42,476 nt of DNA, from positions 1 to 42,476 of the forward strand of contig JAEYNZ010000086.1 of assembly GCA_023412195.1 (NCBI GenBank), read 5' to 3'. The notes below the pieces were generated by a model that did not search any database, had not been told where the DNA came from, and saw only the letters and a list, made by a program, of their open reading frames with translations. The stretch's first letter is position 1, and each line of letters starts with the position of its first letter. Of this stretch, positions 7,934 through 16,212 are shown piece by piece. The stretch is from Bacteroidota bacterium. Its GTDB lineage: Bacteria > Bacteroidota > Bacteroidia > Bacteroidales > Prolixibacteraceae. A program made the position numbers and the translations under genes.

Positions 7934-10900
7934 TTATAGTGTTAAATTAACTCCCAGTGTAAAATAACGGGGATTTGGCCCGCTGTTTTCCGGATCCCAG
8001 AATTCCCATTTTGGTGCCCACCAGCCTACGTTACGCACGGTGGCAAAAAATTTCAGGTTTTGGATATCGATCCTGTTGGTTAAAGAGGATGGTATATTAT
8101 ACGCCAGTGAAACATTATCAAGCCGGATGAATGAACGGTCTCTCCATACATCAAACTGGGCGCCTCCTTCTGCAGAATAAATCCGTGCATACTCGTTATG
8201 AGGTGTTTCCGGAGTCCAGAATGGTATTTTATACGAGTTTACCCTTTCCGGGAAACTGTCGCGGTTCTTGGCTGCATTCATTGTTCCTTTATGGCCCCAG
8301 TAGGAATAAAGCATAAATGACAGGTCGATGTTTTTAAAGAATGTAAAATCCTGGCGCATATTCCAGCGGAATTTCGGGGTACGGTGACCCAAAAACTGCC
8401 TGTCAATGTCATTGATCCTTCCATCATCATTTACATCTTCAAGCTTGAAGTCACCCGGGAACTGGCCGTAACGTTTAGCCTGTTCTTCTTCGCCAATCTG
8501 CCATACACCAAGTATCCTGGGCTGCCAGATGATATCAATTGGTTTGCCGATGAACCAGCCGTTGGTGTAGTCATCACCTTCTTTCTGACCGATTACGTTA
8601 CCATTTTCATCTTCAACATCAACCATGTCGCCATACAGGTGAACAATTTCATTTTTATTTAAAGTGAAGTTGACATTAATGTTCCAGTCGAAGTTTTCTC
8701 TTCTGATAACCCGTGAGTTAAATACTGCTTCAATACCATAATTTTTAACTTCTCCGAGGTTTGAAGCCACTGAGTTAAATCCAAGGATATCGGGGAGGCG
8801 GCGGTCAACCAGTACGTCTATCGTGCGGGCGGTATAGAAATCAAAAGATCCATCAAACACACCATTCAGTATGGAGTAGTCGAGACCGAAGTTGAGCGAT
8901 TCAGTTTGTTCCCATTTTAAATCGACATTCTGCATCCTGTTCACATAAAGCTGGGTGCCTTCATAAACAGTACCGCTGATGGTCTGGTAAGGATACTTTC
9001 CTGTGGTCATATCTGAAAGTCCTTCATATCTTCCAATGGCCCTGTTTCCGTTGGAGCCCCAGGATACACGTAGTTTTCCGTAAGTCAGGACATCGTTGTT
9101 CTGAAGGAAGTCTTCAGTAAACACCCAACCTATGGCAGCTGAAGGGAAGTATCCGTAAGGATGATTCTGACCAAAAGCGGAGTAGCCGTCACGCCTCATA
9201 GTGAGGGTAAGCAGGTATCTGTTTTTAAGTGAGTAGAACAACCTGCCCATCAAGGCATTTGCTGTATCATATTCATCATTGCTTGTAATCTGGAAAGAAG
9301 TACCTGTTCCGGCCTGCATCCTGTGGAAACTCAATGCATCGGTTGGCTGGAAATTCTGTGCCGACATGTAGTTCTCCCAACTTTGGTATTTTTCAGCATT
9401 GGCAAGCAACGTTACATCAAATGTATGTATGTCGTTGAATGTTTGATTCCATTTTATAAGGTTATCCACCTGCCAGCTGAATTCTTTCTGCTGCAGCCTC
9501 TTTGACTGTCCGCCAAACCGGCCCCATTCTTCATGTTTGGAAGACTGGTGGTTCATAAATTCATACCACTGGTAACGTGGTGAATAATTGACCTGATAGG
9601 AAATATTGAACGGAAGGGTGATTGTAGCATATAAATTTGTATTTAAGGTATTATAAAACCTTCTTCTTTCCTGGAACCTCCTGTCGTACAACGGGTGCCT
9701 GGCTCCGCGGCCTAAATCATCCACCGGGCTGATGCGCCATGTTTCTCCGTCATTATTATAAATAGATCCCCACGGTGAATTATTTATAATCCTGCCCCAG
9801 TCAGCCTGAATTGTTGGGTCAGGGTTAGATCCGTCAGAGTTACTGCGGTTCATATTGCTTTCATTCCTGTCGGAGAACTGGGTATTGATACCTACTGAAA
9901 GCCAGTTTGTAACTTTCGCATCGAGGTTGATTCTACCCCTGATGGTTGAAAACTGGTCACCAACAACAACACCTTCATTGTTATTATATCCTAGTGACAT
10001 GTAATAGGTAACATCATCTTTTCTTCCTGAAAGTGAAATGTTGTGGTCCTGCCTTAACCCGTTCTGAAATACCATATCCGCCCAGTCGACCGACTTGCCG
10101 TCTTTATAGTTCTGAACCTCAACAGGAAGCAGGCCAAGCCTTGCCAGCCAGATCTCGGTATTGTCACCTGCGCTGCCATCAAGCCACTGTTCCATAGTTA
10201 CGCCGGCAGGAAGGTTATTTGGGTCCTCAAATACATACAATTTGGTATTCGTTGCCTGGTTGTAATAATTGAGCGATTGCATTACCTTGGTTCTCCACGA
10301 CAGGAATTCATGTGGTCCGTAAACCTCCTGCATGGTTCCCATGGTTGCGAGGCCAACACTTGAACTGACATTAATAACAGGTTTTCCCTGCCTTCCTTTT
10401 TTGGTAGTTACAAGAATGACACCATTGGCAGCACGTGCTCCATAAACTGCTGTTGATGAGGCATCTTTAAGCACATCTATGGCTTCAATATCATAAGGGT
10501 TGATATCTTCCAGTCCTCCCTGGTAGATGACACCGTCAAGCACTATCAGTGGATTTGATGATGCTTTAAGTGTATTATCCCCCCTTATTTCGAGGCTTCC
10601 ACCACCCTTTGCATTGGTAGCAAAGCCAACCTGAAGACCTGCAATATTACCGCGGAGTAAATCCTGCAATGCCTGTGGCTTTTCGTTCTCAATATTCTCT
10701 GCCCGCACAGAGGCAACTGAACCGGTTAGGTCACTTCTTTTCATTGTACCATAACCAATGGCAACTACCTCTTCAATTCCAATCACATCGGCTTCCATCT
10801 GAACATTGATTACCGTCTGTGTACCAATCTGTACTTCTGTCATCTTCATCCCGATGAATGAAAAGGTCAGTACCTGTGCATTATCGGGTACACGGAGGGA

Positions 10901-11074
10901 AAAATCTCCATCAGCTGAAGTAACCGTTCCTGTTGTTGTGCCTTTTACAACAACAGTTACACCCGGCAGGGGTGCCCCAAAACTATCGGTAACCTTACCG
11001 GTAATAGTTTTTTGTGCCATTGCACTGATCCCAGTGACAAGCAGCACCATTAACAGAAATAGTAATTTTCTCAT
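7934..11074 (-). CDS. SusC/RagA family TonB-linked outer membrane protein
   Basis: A 1046-residue TonB-dependent transporter. A signal peptide (MRKLLFLLMVLLVTGISAMA) precedes a carboxypeptidase-regulatory-like beta domain (about 22-98, ITGKVTDSFGAPLPGV). Next come the SusC linker EEVVAIGYGTMKRSDLTGS (about 101-119), the plug with SLEIRGDNTL and VLDGVIYQGGLEDINP, and a long beta-barrel ending in the terminal strand RYFTLGVNLTL. It lacks an N-terminal sigma-regulator domain, so control probably lies with the neighbouring AraC protein. Together with SusD it forms the outer-membrane uptake complex. No truncation or frameshift is visible. Confidence 0.97.
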   Translation of the reverse strand: MRKLLFLLMVLLVTGISAMAQKTITGKVTDSFGAPLPGVTVVVKGTTTGTVTSADGDFSLRVPDNAQVLTFSFIGMKMTEVQIGTQTVINVQMEADVIGIEEVVAIGYGTMKRSDLTGSVASVRAENIENEKPQALQDLLRGNIAGLQVGFATNAKGGGSLEIRGDNTLKASSNPLIVLDGVIYQGGLEDINPYDIEAIDVLKDASSTAVYGARAANGVILVTTKKGRQGKPVINVSSSVGLATMGTMQEVYGPHEFLSWRTKVMQSLNYYNQATNTKLYVFEDPNNLPAGVTMEQWLDGSAGDNTEIWLARLGLLPVEVQNYKDGKSVDWADMVFQNGLRQDHNISLSGRKDDVTYYMSLGYNNNEGVVVGDQFSTIRGRINLDAKVTNWLSVGINTQFSDRNESNMNRSNSDGSNPDPTIQADWGRIINNSPWGSIYNNDGETWRISPVDDLGRGARHPLYDRRFQERRRFYNTLNTNLYATITLPFNISYQVNYSPRYQWYEFMNHQSSKHEEWGRFGGQSKRLQQKEFSWQVDNLIKWNQTFNDIHTFDVTLLANAEKYQSWENYMSAQNFQPTDALSFHRMQAGTGTSFQITSNDEYDTANALMGRLFYSLKNRYLLTLTMRRDGYSAFGQNHPYGYFPSAAIGWVFTEDFLQNNDVLTYGKLRVSWGSNGNRAIGRYEGLSDMTTGKYPYQTISGTVYEGTQLYVNRMQNVDLKWEQTESLNFGLDYSILNGVFDGSFDFYTARTIDVLVDRRLPDILGFNSVASNLGEVKNYGIEAVFNSRVIRRENFDWNINVNFTLNKNEIVHLYGDMVDVEDENGNVIGQKEGDDYTNGWFIGKPIDIIWQPRILGVWQIGEEEQAKRYGQFPGDFKLEDVNDDGRINDIDRQFLGHRTPKFRWNMRQDFTFFKNIDLSFMLYSYWGHKGTMNAAKNRDSFPERVNSYKIPFWTPETPHNEYARIYSAEGGAQFDVWRDRSFIRLDNVSLAYNIPSSLTNRIDIQNLKFFATVRNVGWWAPKWEFWDPENSGPNPRYFTLGVNLTL

Positions 11075-11330
11075 GAACTTTTAGTTTAATTAGTAAATAA
11101 ATACTTATTTGTTTAAAATATGGGTAAATGCAGCGATACAAGAGCGTATCTAAATAGGAGTCGATATAGCATGAAATGCTATAGTTCATAGAGTGCGAAT
11201 TGATTAGTTTTAATATCATGGGCATTAAATGACCATTTTAATCATTATGTGAAGTTGTAAATGTAAGTGATATATCCCTATTATGCTAATATTTATTTTG
11301 CAGGAATTGTTAAAATATTAGCGGTATGGA
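11075..11330. promoter_or_regulatory. Leader and probable control region of susC
   Basis: An AT-rich stretch upstream of susC. It contains the perfect dyad TATAGCATgaaATGCTATA (11165-11183) and an inverted pair GCTAATATTT/AAATATTAGC (11285-11294 and 11313-11322). No clear TAnnTTTG element was found. The dyad, about 90 bases before the start codon, is a candidate operator. Both calls rest on symmetry only. Confidence 0.35.
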
Positions 11331-11373
11331 AAATAAAAACAGCCTGCATTGCTGTTACTGCAATACAGGCTGT
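11331..11373 (-). terminator. Terminator after the URO-D/DUF6807/oxidoreductase operon
   Basis: A 14-bp stem with one mismatch (11339-11352 with 11360-11373, loop of 7) is followed on the minus strand by TTTTTATTTT. It lies 22 bases beyond the Gfo/Idh/MocA stop and separates this operon from susCD. Confidence 0.88.
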
Positions 11374-11394
11374 ATAACCAGAAGAATGTCTGGC

Positions 11395-12768
11395 TTATAT
11401 CTTTACAAAGTTTGTTCCGTAAGGATATCTCTGAGGTCTGCTCAGCATGGAATTGGCTAAATCATTGTCTACAAATCTTTCAGCCGTGGGATTCCATTTC
11501 AGCACGCCGGGAATTTTCATGGCGATATGGCTGATCAGGCAGATAGAGCAGGTGCGGTGTCCTATTTCAACAGGTGATATCGGTTGCTTGCGCGACTTTA
11601 TACAATCGAGCCAGTTGCCATGTTGTTCTTCGCTTACATACAGGTGAACTTCATTTTCGCCGATAACGGATTTCAGGATTTCTGGACTGCTTGCATCCAG
11701 TGCCTTGGTACTGCCTTCAGGTATCGGGTCGGTTGGAGTGGCACGGTAAGCCCCACGGGTTACAAATATCCATCCGTCTGTTCCTTCATAGCGGATGCCA
11801 TTGGGATAACCGCCACTTGTATATACGGTCATTCCGTTGTCATATTCATGTTTCACAAGGAAATCACCATGTACATTCCAGCTTCCTGATTTTGGGAATT
11901 CGGCAATTGCTTCCACCGATATGGGGCCTGTAAATTCAGTATCCATTCCCCATGCTGCTGAATCATAGTGATGCTGCCCCCAGCCGGTTATCATACCTGC
12001 ACCGTAATTCTCATGACGCAGCCATCCGGGACGGCCGTAGCCTTTCTGCGGGTGAACCAGGTTTTCAGTGTAAGGTAGTTCAGGAGTAGTACCCAGCCAC
12101 ATGTCAAAATTCAGATTTTTAGGTACGGGCATTTCAGGGAATACAGGTCCTGGTGGGTCACCCGGCAATCCTATTTTAATGGTATGAAGCTTGCCTATCC
12201 TTCCGTTTCTTACAAGCTCTGCTGCCCTGCGGAACTGTGCCGATGAACGTTGCTGCGTACCCACCTGCAGAATGACTCCCTGCCTGTTAACGATGTCGCT
12301 CAGCAAACGGCCTTCAGTAACCGTAAGCGAGGTTGGCTTCTGCAGGTAAATATCCTTGCCTGCAAGTGCTGCTTCAATGGCTGGCTGCGAATGCCAGTGG
12401 TCGGGTGTGCTAAGCACCACAGCATCGATGTCCTTGTTCAGCAACATCTCCTTGTAGTCCTCATACATTTTTACATCCACTGCATTGTTGCTGCCGGTTT
12501 TTTTGTTGTAAAATTCCTCAACAAACGTTTTACCTTCTGCCATGCGGTTGCTGTCAACATCCGAAACGGCCATCATGCGTGCCGAATCGTATTGCATGAC
12601 ACCCGGCATGTCGTGGTCGCGGGCTATACGTCCGCAACCGATCTGTCCTACATTTATCTTGTTGCTGGGCGCATTCTTGCCCATTACCGACGAAGGGATG
12701 ATGGTTGGTATCACCATTGCACCTACGGCAGTTGCAGCTGTGTTTTTAATAAATAATCTTCTTTTCAT
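11395..12768 (-). CDS. TAT-exported Gfo/Idh/MocA family oxidoreductase
   Basis: A 457-residue protein with a twin-arginine leader (KRRLFIKNTAATAVGAMVIP), a Rossmann loop GQIGCGRIAR (41-50) and TPDHWH (121-126). The conserved EKP motif is altered to QKP (143-145), and the putative active-site region is GWGQHHYDSAAWG (262-274). TAT export moves folded, cofactor-loaded proteins, so it probably works in the periplasm with bound NAD(P) on a sugar or glycoside. It lies 15 bases downstream of a DUF6807 gene and is the last gene of the minus-strand operon. The EKP lysine is kept, so catalysis is plausible. Substrate unknown. Confidence 0.9.
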   Translation of the reverse strand: MKRRLFIKNTAATAVGAMVIPTIIPSSVMGKNAPSNKINVGQIGCGRIARDHDMPGVMQYDSARMMAVSDVDSNRMAEGKTFVEEFYNKKTGSNNAVDVKMYEDYKEMLLNKDIDAVVLSTPDHWHSQPAIEAALAGKDIYLQKPTSLTVTEGRLLSDIVNRQGVILQVGTQQRSSAQFRRAAELVRNGRIGKLHTIKIGLPGDPPGPVFPEMPVPKNLNFDMWLGTTPELPYTENLVHPQKGYGRPGWLRHENYGAGMITGWGQHHYDSAAWGMDTEFTGPISVEAIAEFPKSGSWNVHGDFLVKHEYDNGMTVYTSGGYPNGIRYEGTDGWIFVTRGAYRATPTDPIPEGSTKALDASSPEILKSVIGENEVHLYVSEEQHGNWLDCIKSRKQPISPVEIGHRTCSICLISHIAMKIPGVLKWNPTAERFVDNDLANSMLSRPQRYPYGTNFVKI

Positions 12769-12783
12769 AGGATTTATATTTAA

Positions 12784-13677
12784 TTATTCTGATTTATACT
12801 TTTCAAATGCCTTTGCAACTTCAGCCTGGTTGTGGTCACCTGAATGCACAAGGACACGATAGCGCAAGTTAATTTTTTCTCCCTTTTTCAGCACGATATT
12901 CTTATCATTTTCCGGCCAGTACATGGGCGTTGGTGAAAAGAAGCCATAGTCGCGGGTAAACCATGGGGCAGGGTACCACTCGTTCGATGGGTGCTGCATG
13001 ATGGCCATGCCTTCGGTCTTGCCCATCCGCTTGCCATGGTAGTCTATCCATGGTGAACGCTTTCCAAAGGTTCCCTTTTCTCCGGTCTCACCTTCAGCAT
13101 TGATCATTGTGCCACCGTTTGTAACTGCAAGGTCAGGATCTACCCTTCCGCTGAAAAGGGAGTGGTTTGTTTTTTCAATGGTAACATCCATCAGCATTTC
13201 CATTATAATGTCAAAATCAATCTGGAATTTATCAGCCGAAGGTGCAGAAACAGTTATGATCCTTTTGTCCATAACAGGAGCATCGGCACCTGGCCTGGTC
13301 CATATGCATTCGTTTTCAATAACTGCCTTTTCTCCCCCAGTTTCTATGATGTCAGCTCGCAGGGAAATGATCTGTCCGCGTTCTATTCCTTCCTGCCAGT
13401 AGTTGCCGCCATTCACCTTGTCGCACCCAAAGAAAAGAGAGCTGTGATGAGGATAATTGGCATTGCGCATCGATGTTACAGATGCATTTGAAGGACCGTT
13501 TACCGGAAAGAAGAAAGGATACTTCTCATGTTCCGAGAGGATGTAACTTGTAAACAGGTTACCGTTTACCTTAAATTCAATTTTATCGCCAACCCTTTCG
13601 GCAGTAACTTTAGGTTGTGCAATGGCCACAGATATTGTGGTTAAAAGAAGAAGAAAGACTGAGATTGATTTTTTCAT
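12784..13677 (-). CDS. DUF6807/PmoA-like periplasmic protein (short form)
   Basis: A 297-residue protein when started at 13677, where a clean signal peptide begins (MKKSISVFLLLLTTISVAIA). An upstream in-frame ATG at 13731 would add 18 hydrophilic residues and is rejected. The fold family is annotated as PmoA-like or DUF6807 and has no established function; the name PmoA does not imply methane oxidation. Conserved features are PHHSSLFFG (76-84), GxWxDYHGK-like SPWIDYHGKRMG, and QHPSNEWYPAPWFTRDYG near the C-terminus. It shares the HH and HPSN landmarks with the next gene upstream (13747-15003), so the two are divergent paralogues. It sits 15 bases before the oxidoreductase gene. Confidence 0.82.
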   Translation of the reverse strand: MKKSISVFLLLLTTISVAIAQPKVTAERVGDKIEFKVNGNLFTSYILSEHEKYPFFFPVNGPSNASVTSMRNANYPHHSSLFFGCDKVNGGNYWQEGIERGQIISLRADIIETGGEKAVIENECIWTRPGADAPVMDKRIITVSAPSADKFQIDFDIIMEMLMDVTIEKTNHSLFSGRVDPDLAVTNGGTMINAEGETGEKGTFGKRSPWIDYHGKRMGKTEGMAIMQHPSNEWYPAPWFTRDYGFFSPTPMYWPENDKNIVLKKGEKINLRYRVLVHSGDHNQAEVAKAFEKYKSE

Positions 13678-13697
13678 TTTATTTATTTTTTTAATCG

Positions 13698-13739
13698 GTG
13701 AACCTGTGACACCACCTTTATTTTCCGTCACAGATTCAC
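13698..13739 (-). other. Intercistronic hairpin between the two DUF6807 genes
   Basis: GTGAACCTGTGAC (13698-13710) and GTCACAGATTCAC (13727-13739) form a 13-bp stem with one mismatch and a 16-base loop. On the minus strand it is followed by A-rich, not T-rich, sequence, so it is not a classical terminator for the operon. It could stabilise or separate mRNA segments. Confidence 0.55.
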
Positions 13740-13746
13740 AATTTTT

Positions 13747-15003
13747 TTATCTTATAATCTGCGGCATGCCTGCGAAACTGTTCCAGTACATTTCAGCTGT
13801 ACTGGCATCCATCTTACCGTCGAATATGACCATTCTGTACTTTAATGTATAATCCTTCCGGGTTTCAAGTTTCCAGTCTTCGTGCCTGATGGGAACAAAT
13901 TCGAAATACATGTCGCCCCTGCCTCCATTGGCATCCAGAGGCCATACACGCATGGGTTCGGGATGCATACGGTTTGAGGGGTGGCTCAGGAACAGAATCC
14001 CCGACTGTCCTGCAGCCGCAGACGATTCCCCTTCCACAATGCACCACCGCGCATTAGAGCCATCGGCATCTGGGCGGGTCTTGCCTTCTGACGTGAGTAC
14101 AGTACAATTATCCTTATGCCAATTTTCAGTAGCCCTGAAACCAATCCCCCCGCCATACCTGTAAGCATCTAACATGATGCCATTGGGAAGGGGACTGTTC
14201 AGCGATGTTGTATAATCCACAATCCATACATTTTCCCCAGCGTTCCATGTCCTTACTTCCAGTATCTCGTTCATTGCCACCTGGTCTTCACCGGTTGCAC
14301 CAAAATCAATATGCTGTTGCAGGGCCTTAAACCCGCTGAAAATGGGTCCTTCTGTTTCTGAAAGAAAAGCTGCAAACCGCACAGTCCCTTGCCCTTTTGC
14401 CAGATTCCAGAAATCCACTTCCCGGTCGTCGATGTGAGTGAGTGTCCACGGACCCCATATTCCATAGTGGTGATAATGGTCTGGTGCCTGAATGCGCGAA
14501 AGTATCTCTCCTCCGGGCGATACCAGCGGATGGATGAACCCTGAACGCTTGTAAAGCGGATTTACTCCCTCCGGAGGAAAGGTCATTTCATAGCGGTAGC
14601 TTAACACCGGTTTGTTGCCCGATGTAATATTTAAATCCATGTGCTGTTTTTTCAGCCTGACTTCTGTAATGGCCTTATCGGCATCTGCTTCCTGTTTTAA
14701 AACAAAACTCCTTTTTGAATTTTTGGCAGTGACTCCCTTCAGGATAAACCACAGCCTTGCAGAATGACCCGGTTCGATTTGAGAAGGAACCATGGTTTCA
14801 TTTTTTCCTGAAATTTCATAAAGTACAAGGTTTCCCTGATCGGTATTGTAATTGATCCCATCGAGTGCAACCGAAACGGGTGCATCAATCCGCTCTTCAT
14901 TTATAAGAAGAGTGAAACGTGTAAGTTCCTGTGCATACAGGCAGGTGTTGATGATTAGTAACAGAATGATCAGAATGCTTTTCATTATTTTATTCTTTTT
15001 CAA
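13747..15003 (-). CDS. DUF6807/PmoA-like periplasmic protein (long form)
   Basis: A 418-residue secreted protein with signal peptide MKSILIILLLIINTCLYAQ; the ATG at 15003 or the one at 14985 could be used. Residues about 25-110 look like an extra beta-rich N-terminal domain absent from the short form. The DUF6807 core follows, with HPLVSPGGEIL, DHYHHYGIWGPWT (175-187), DAYRYGGGIGFRATENW and LSHPSNRMHPEPMRVWP. The clustered histidines suggest a metal or sugar site. No function is established for the family. It lies 15 bases downstream of the URO-D-like gene and 69 bases upstream of the short form, so all belong to one operon. Confidence 0.82.
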   Translation of the reverse strand: MKKNKIMKSILIILLLIINTCLYAQELTRFTLLINEERIDAPVSVALDGINYNTDQGNLVLYEISGKNETMVPSQIEPGHSARLWFILKGVTAKNSKRSFVLKQEADADKAITEVRLKKQHMDLNITSGNKPVLSYRYEMTFPPEGVNPLYKRSGFIHPLVSPGGEILSRIQAPDHYHHYGIWGPWTLTHIDDREVDFWNLAKGQGTVRFAAFLSETEGPIFSGFKALQQHIDFGATGEDQVAMNEILEVRTWNAGENVWIVDYTTSLNSPLPNGIMLDAYRYGGGIGFRATENWHKDNCTVLTSEGKTRPDADGSNARWCIVEGESSAAAGQSGILFLSHPSNRMHPEPMRVWPLDANGGRGDMYFEFVPIRHEDWKLETRKDYTLKYRMVIFDGKMDASTAEMYWNSFAGMPQIIR

Positions 15004-15018
15004 GATGATTACTGACTT

Positions 15019-16083
15019 TTATTTAGCAGCCGTTTCAGCTTTAATCTTTGGAACTTCTTCCTCAATGGTTTCCTTGAAAACCACGATGTTTTCCGTTGAA
15101 ACTGCGGGTGGCATTCCACCTCCGCACGACCAGATTACCCGGTGGTTGTTACCAAATTCATGTACCATTTTTATTGTTTCCTCTCTGACCTGTTCAGGTG
15201 TTCCTGCTGCCAGTACATCACGGGGCGGCAAATTTCCTATAAGAGCCACTTCGGTACCGGCAAGCTGCCGTATCTCCTGCATGCTATGCTCAAAGCTGAA
15301 GTTAAAAAGGTGTACGCCCATCTCCTTCAGGTAAGGTGTTGAAATCAATCCCTGTGCATCGTTATGAAAGAAATTCAGTTTAGAATCGAAGGCGCTGAAA
15401 ATTCTTTTTATGTAAGGAACTGCATACTCCCGGCACTCATCATCACCAATGAATCCTACAATGTCGTCAAGTACAAGGATTCCTTCGATGGAAGGGAAAA
15501 CCTCTTTCTGCCGCTGCAGCCAACCTATGGTAAACCGGGTGATGGTTTCAAGCAGCCTGTGACTGTTTTCAGGATCCATCATGAACCCCATCATCAGTTC
15601 TGTTGTCCCAAGCAAAAAGGAAGCAACATTCAGCGGGCCGCGGGCAATGGCAAACCTGGTTTCATGCCCCATATCCAGCATGGGCTTCTGATAGTCGAGC
15701 AGCCTCTGGATGACGAATGGCAGCAGTCCGTCGGTTTTGGGGTTAGGGTTTTTCAGCTTTCCTGCTTCTGAAATATCACTCATTATCTTATCGGCATGGG
15801 GAAGATTGTATTCATCCCACTGCAGTTTTGCCCCAAATGCAGATGGCTCAGTGCACATTCCGTATTCTGACCAGAAACCCGGAAGGAAAATTATCCCGGG
15901 AAATGATTCTATTGCTTTTTTATTTGCCTGAAACCATACCTCCCCTGATGAATAGTATTGAAGGGTTGATATGCCTGCCCAGCCGGGTATCCATGGACTG
16001 TCTATTATAAATCCGGTAACAGGCTTTGTTGGCTTTTTTCCATGAACTGTTTCCAGTAACAGTTGCCATTGATCATGCGTCAT
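15019..16083 (-). CDS. URO-D-fold (uroporphyrinogen decarboxylase/methyltransferase-like) protein
   Basis: A 354-residue cytoplasmic protein of the URO-D superfamily, which includes HemE and the corrinoid methyltransferases MtaA/MtbA/CmuA. Seen: RGPLNVASFLLG (148-159), LDDIVGFIGDDECREY (205-220), LNFFHNDAQG (236-245), IGNLPPRDVLAAGTPEQV, and VIWSCGGGMPPAVSTENI (316-333). In MtaA-type enzymes zinc is held by HxC and a later Cys; here the equivalent site reads H240-N-D242 with C320. HemE is unlikely, given its carbohydrate-locus setting and divergent sequence. It is the first gene of the operon, and its start faces the divergent AraC gene. No corrinoid protein gene is in the window. Confidence 0.82.
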   Translation of the reverse strand: MTHDQWQLLLETVHGKKPTKPVTGFIIDSPWIPGWAGISTLQYYSSGEVWFQANKKAIESFPGIIFLPGFWSEYGMCTEPSAFGAKLQWDEYNLPHADKIMSDISEAGKLKNPNPKTDGLLPFVIQRLLDYQKPMLDMGHETRFAIARGPLNVASFLLGTTELMMGFMMDPENSHRLLETITRFTIGWLQRQKEVFPSIEGILVLDDIVGFIGDDECREYAVPYIKRIFSAFDSKLNFFHNDAQGLISTPYLKEMGVHLFNFSFEHSMQEIRQLAGTEVALIGNLPPRDVLAAGTPEQVREETIKMVHEFGNNHRVIWSCGGGMPPAVSTENIVVFKETIEEEVPKIKAETAAK

Positions 16084-16106
16084 GCTTCAGGTATTGGTAT
16101 ATTTTC

Positions 16107-16134
16107 CAAAATTATAAGAATCCCCAGTTTTAAA
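16107..16134 (-). promoter_or_regulatory. Putative promoter of the URO-D/DUF6807 operon
   Basis: On the minus strand TAATTTTG (16114-16107) fits TAnnTTTG, and TTTA (16134-16131) lies 16 bp upstream, a poor match in sequence and spacing to the -33 element. The start site would be near 16100, 17 bases before the ATG. The divergent AraC promoter lies within 50 bases. Confidence 0.4.
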
Positions 16135-16155
16135 GCAGTAGTTTTTTAGCAATGA

Positions 16156-16188
16156 TTGGTACACGATTAACATTTTTGACTAATATTG
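16156..16188 (+). promoter_or_regulatory. Putative promoter of the AraC gene
   Basis: TTGG (16156-16159) and TAATATTG (16181-16188), 21 bp apart, approximate the TTTG/TAnnTTTG consensus. Transcription would start near 16195, about 18 bases before the ATG at 16213. Confidence 0.4.
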
Positions 16189-16212
16189 CCCCTGCAGAAG
16201 GAATCATTTTAA

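Noticed and set aside
12784..15003. Methane monooxygenase subunit, as the family name PmoA might imply
   Set aside because: The proteins are soluble, secreted, without the membrane helices of particulate methane monooxygenase, and lie in a carbohydrate locus.
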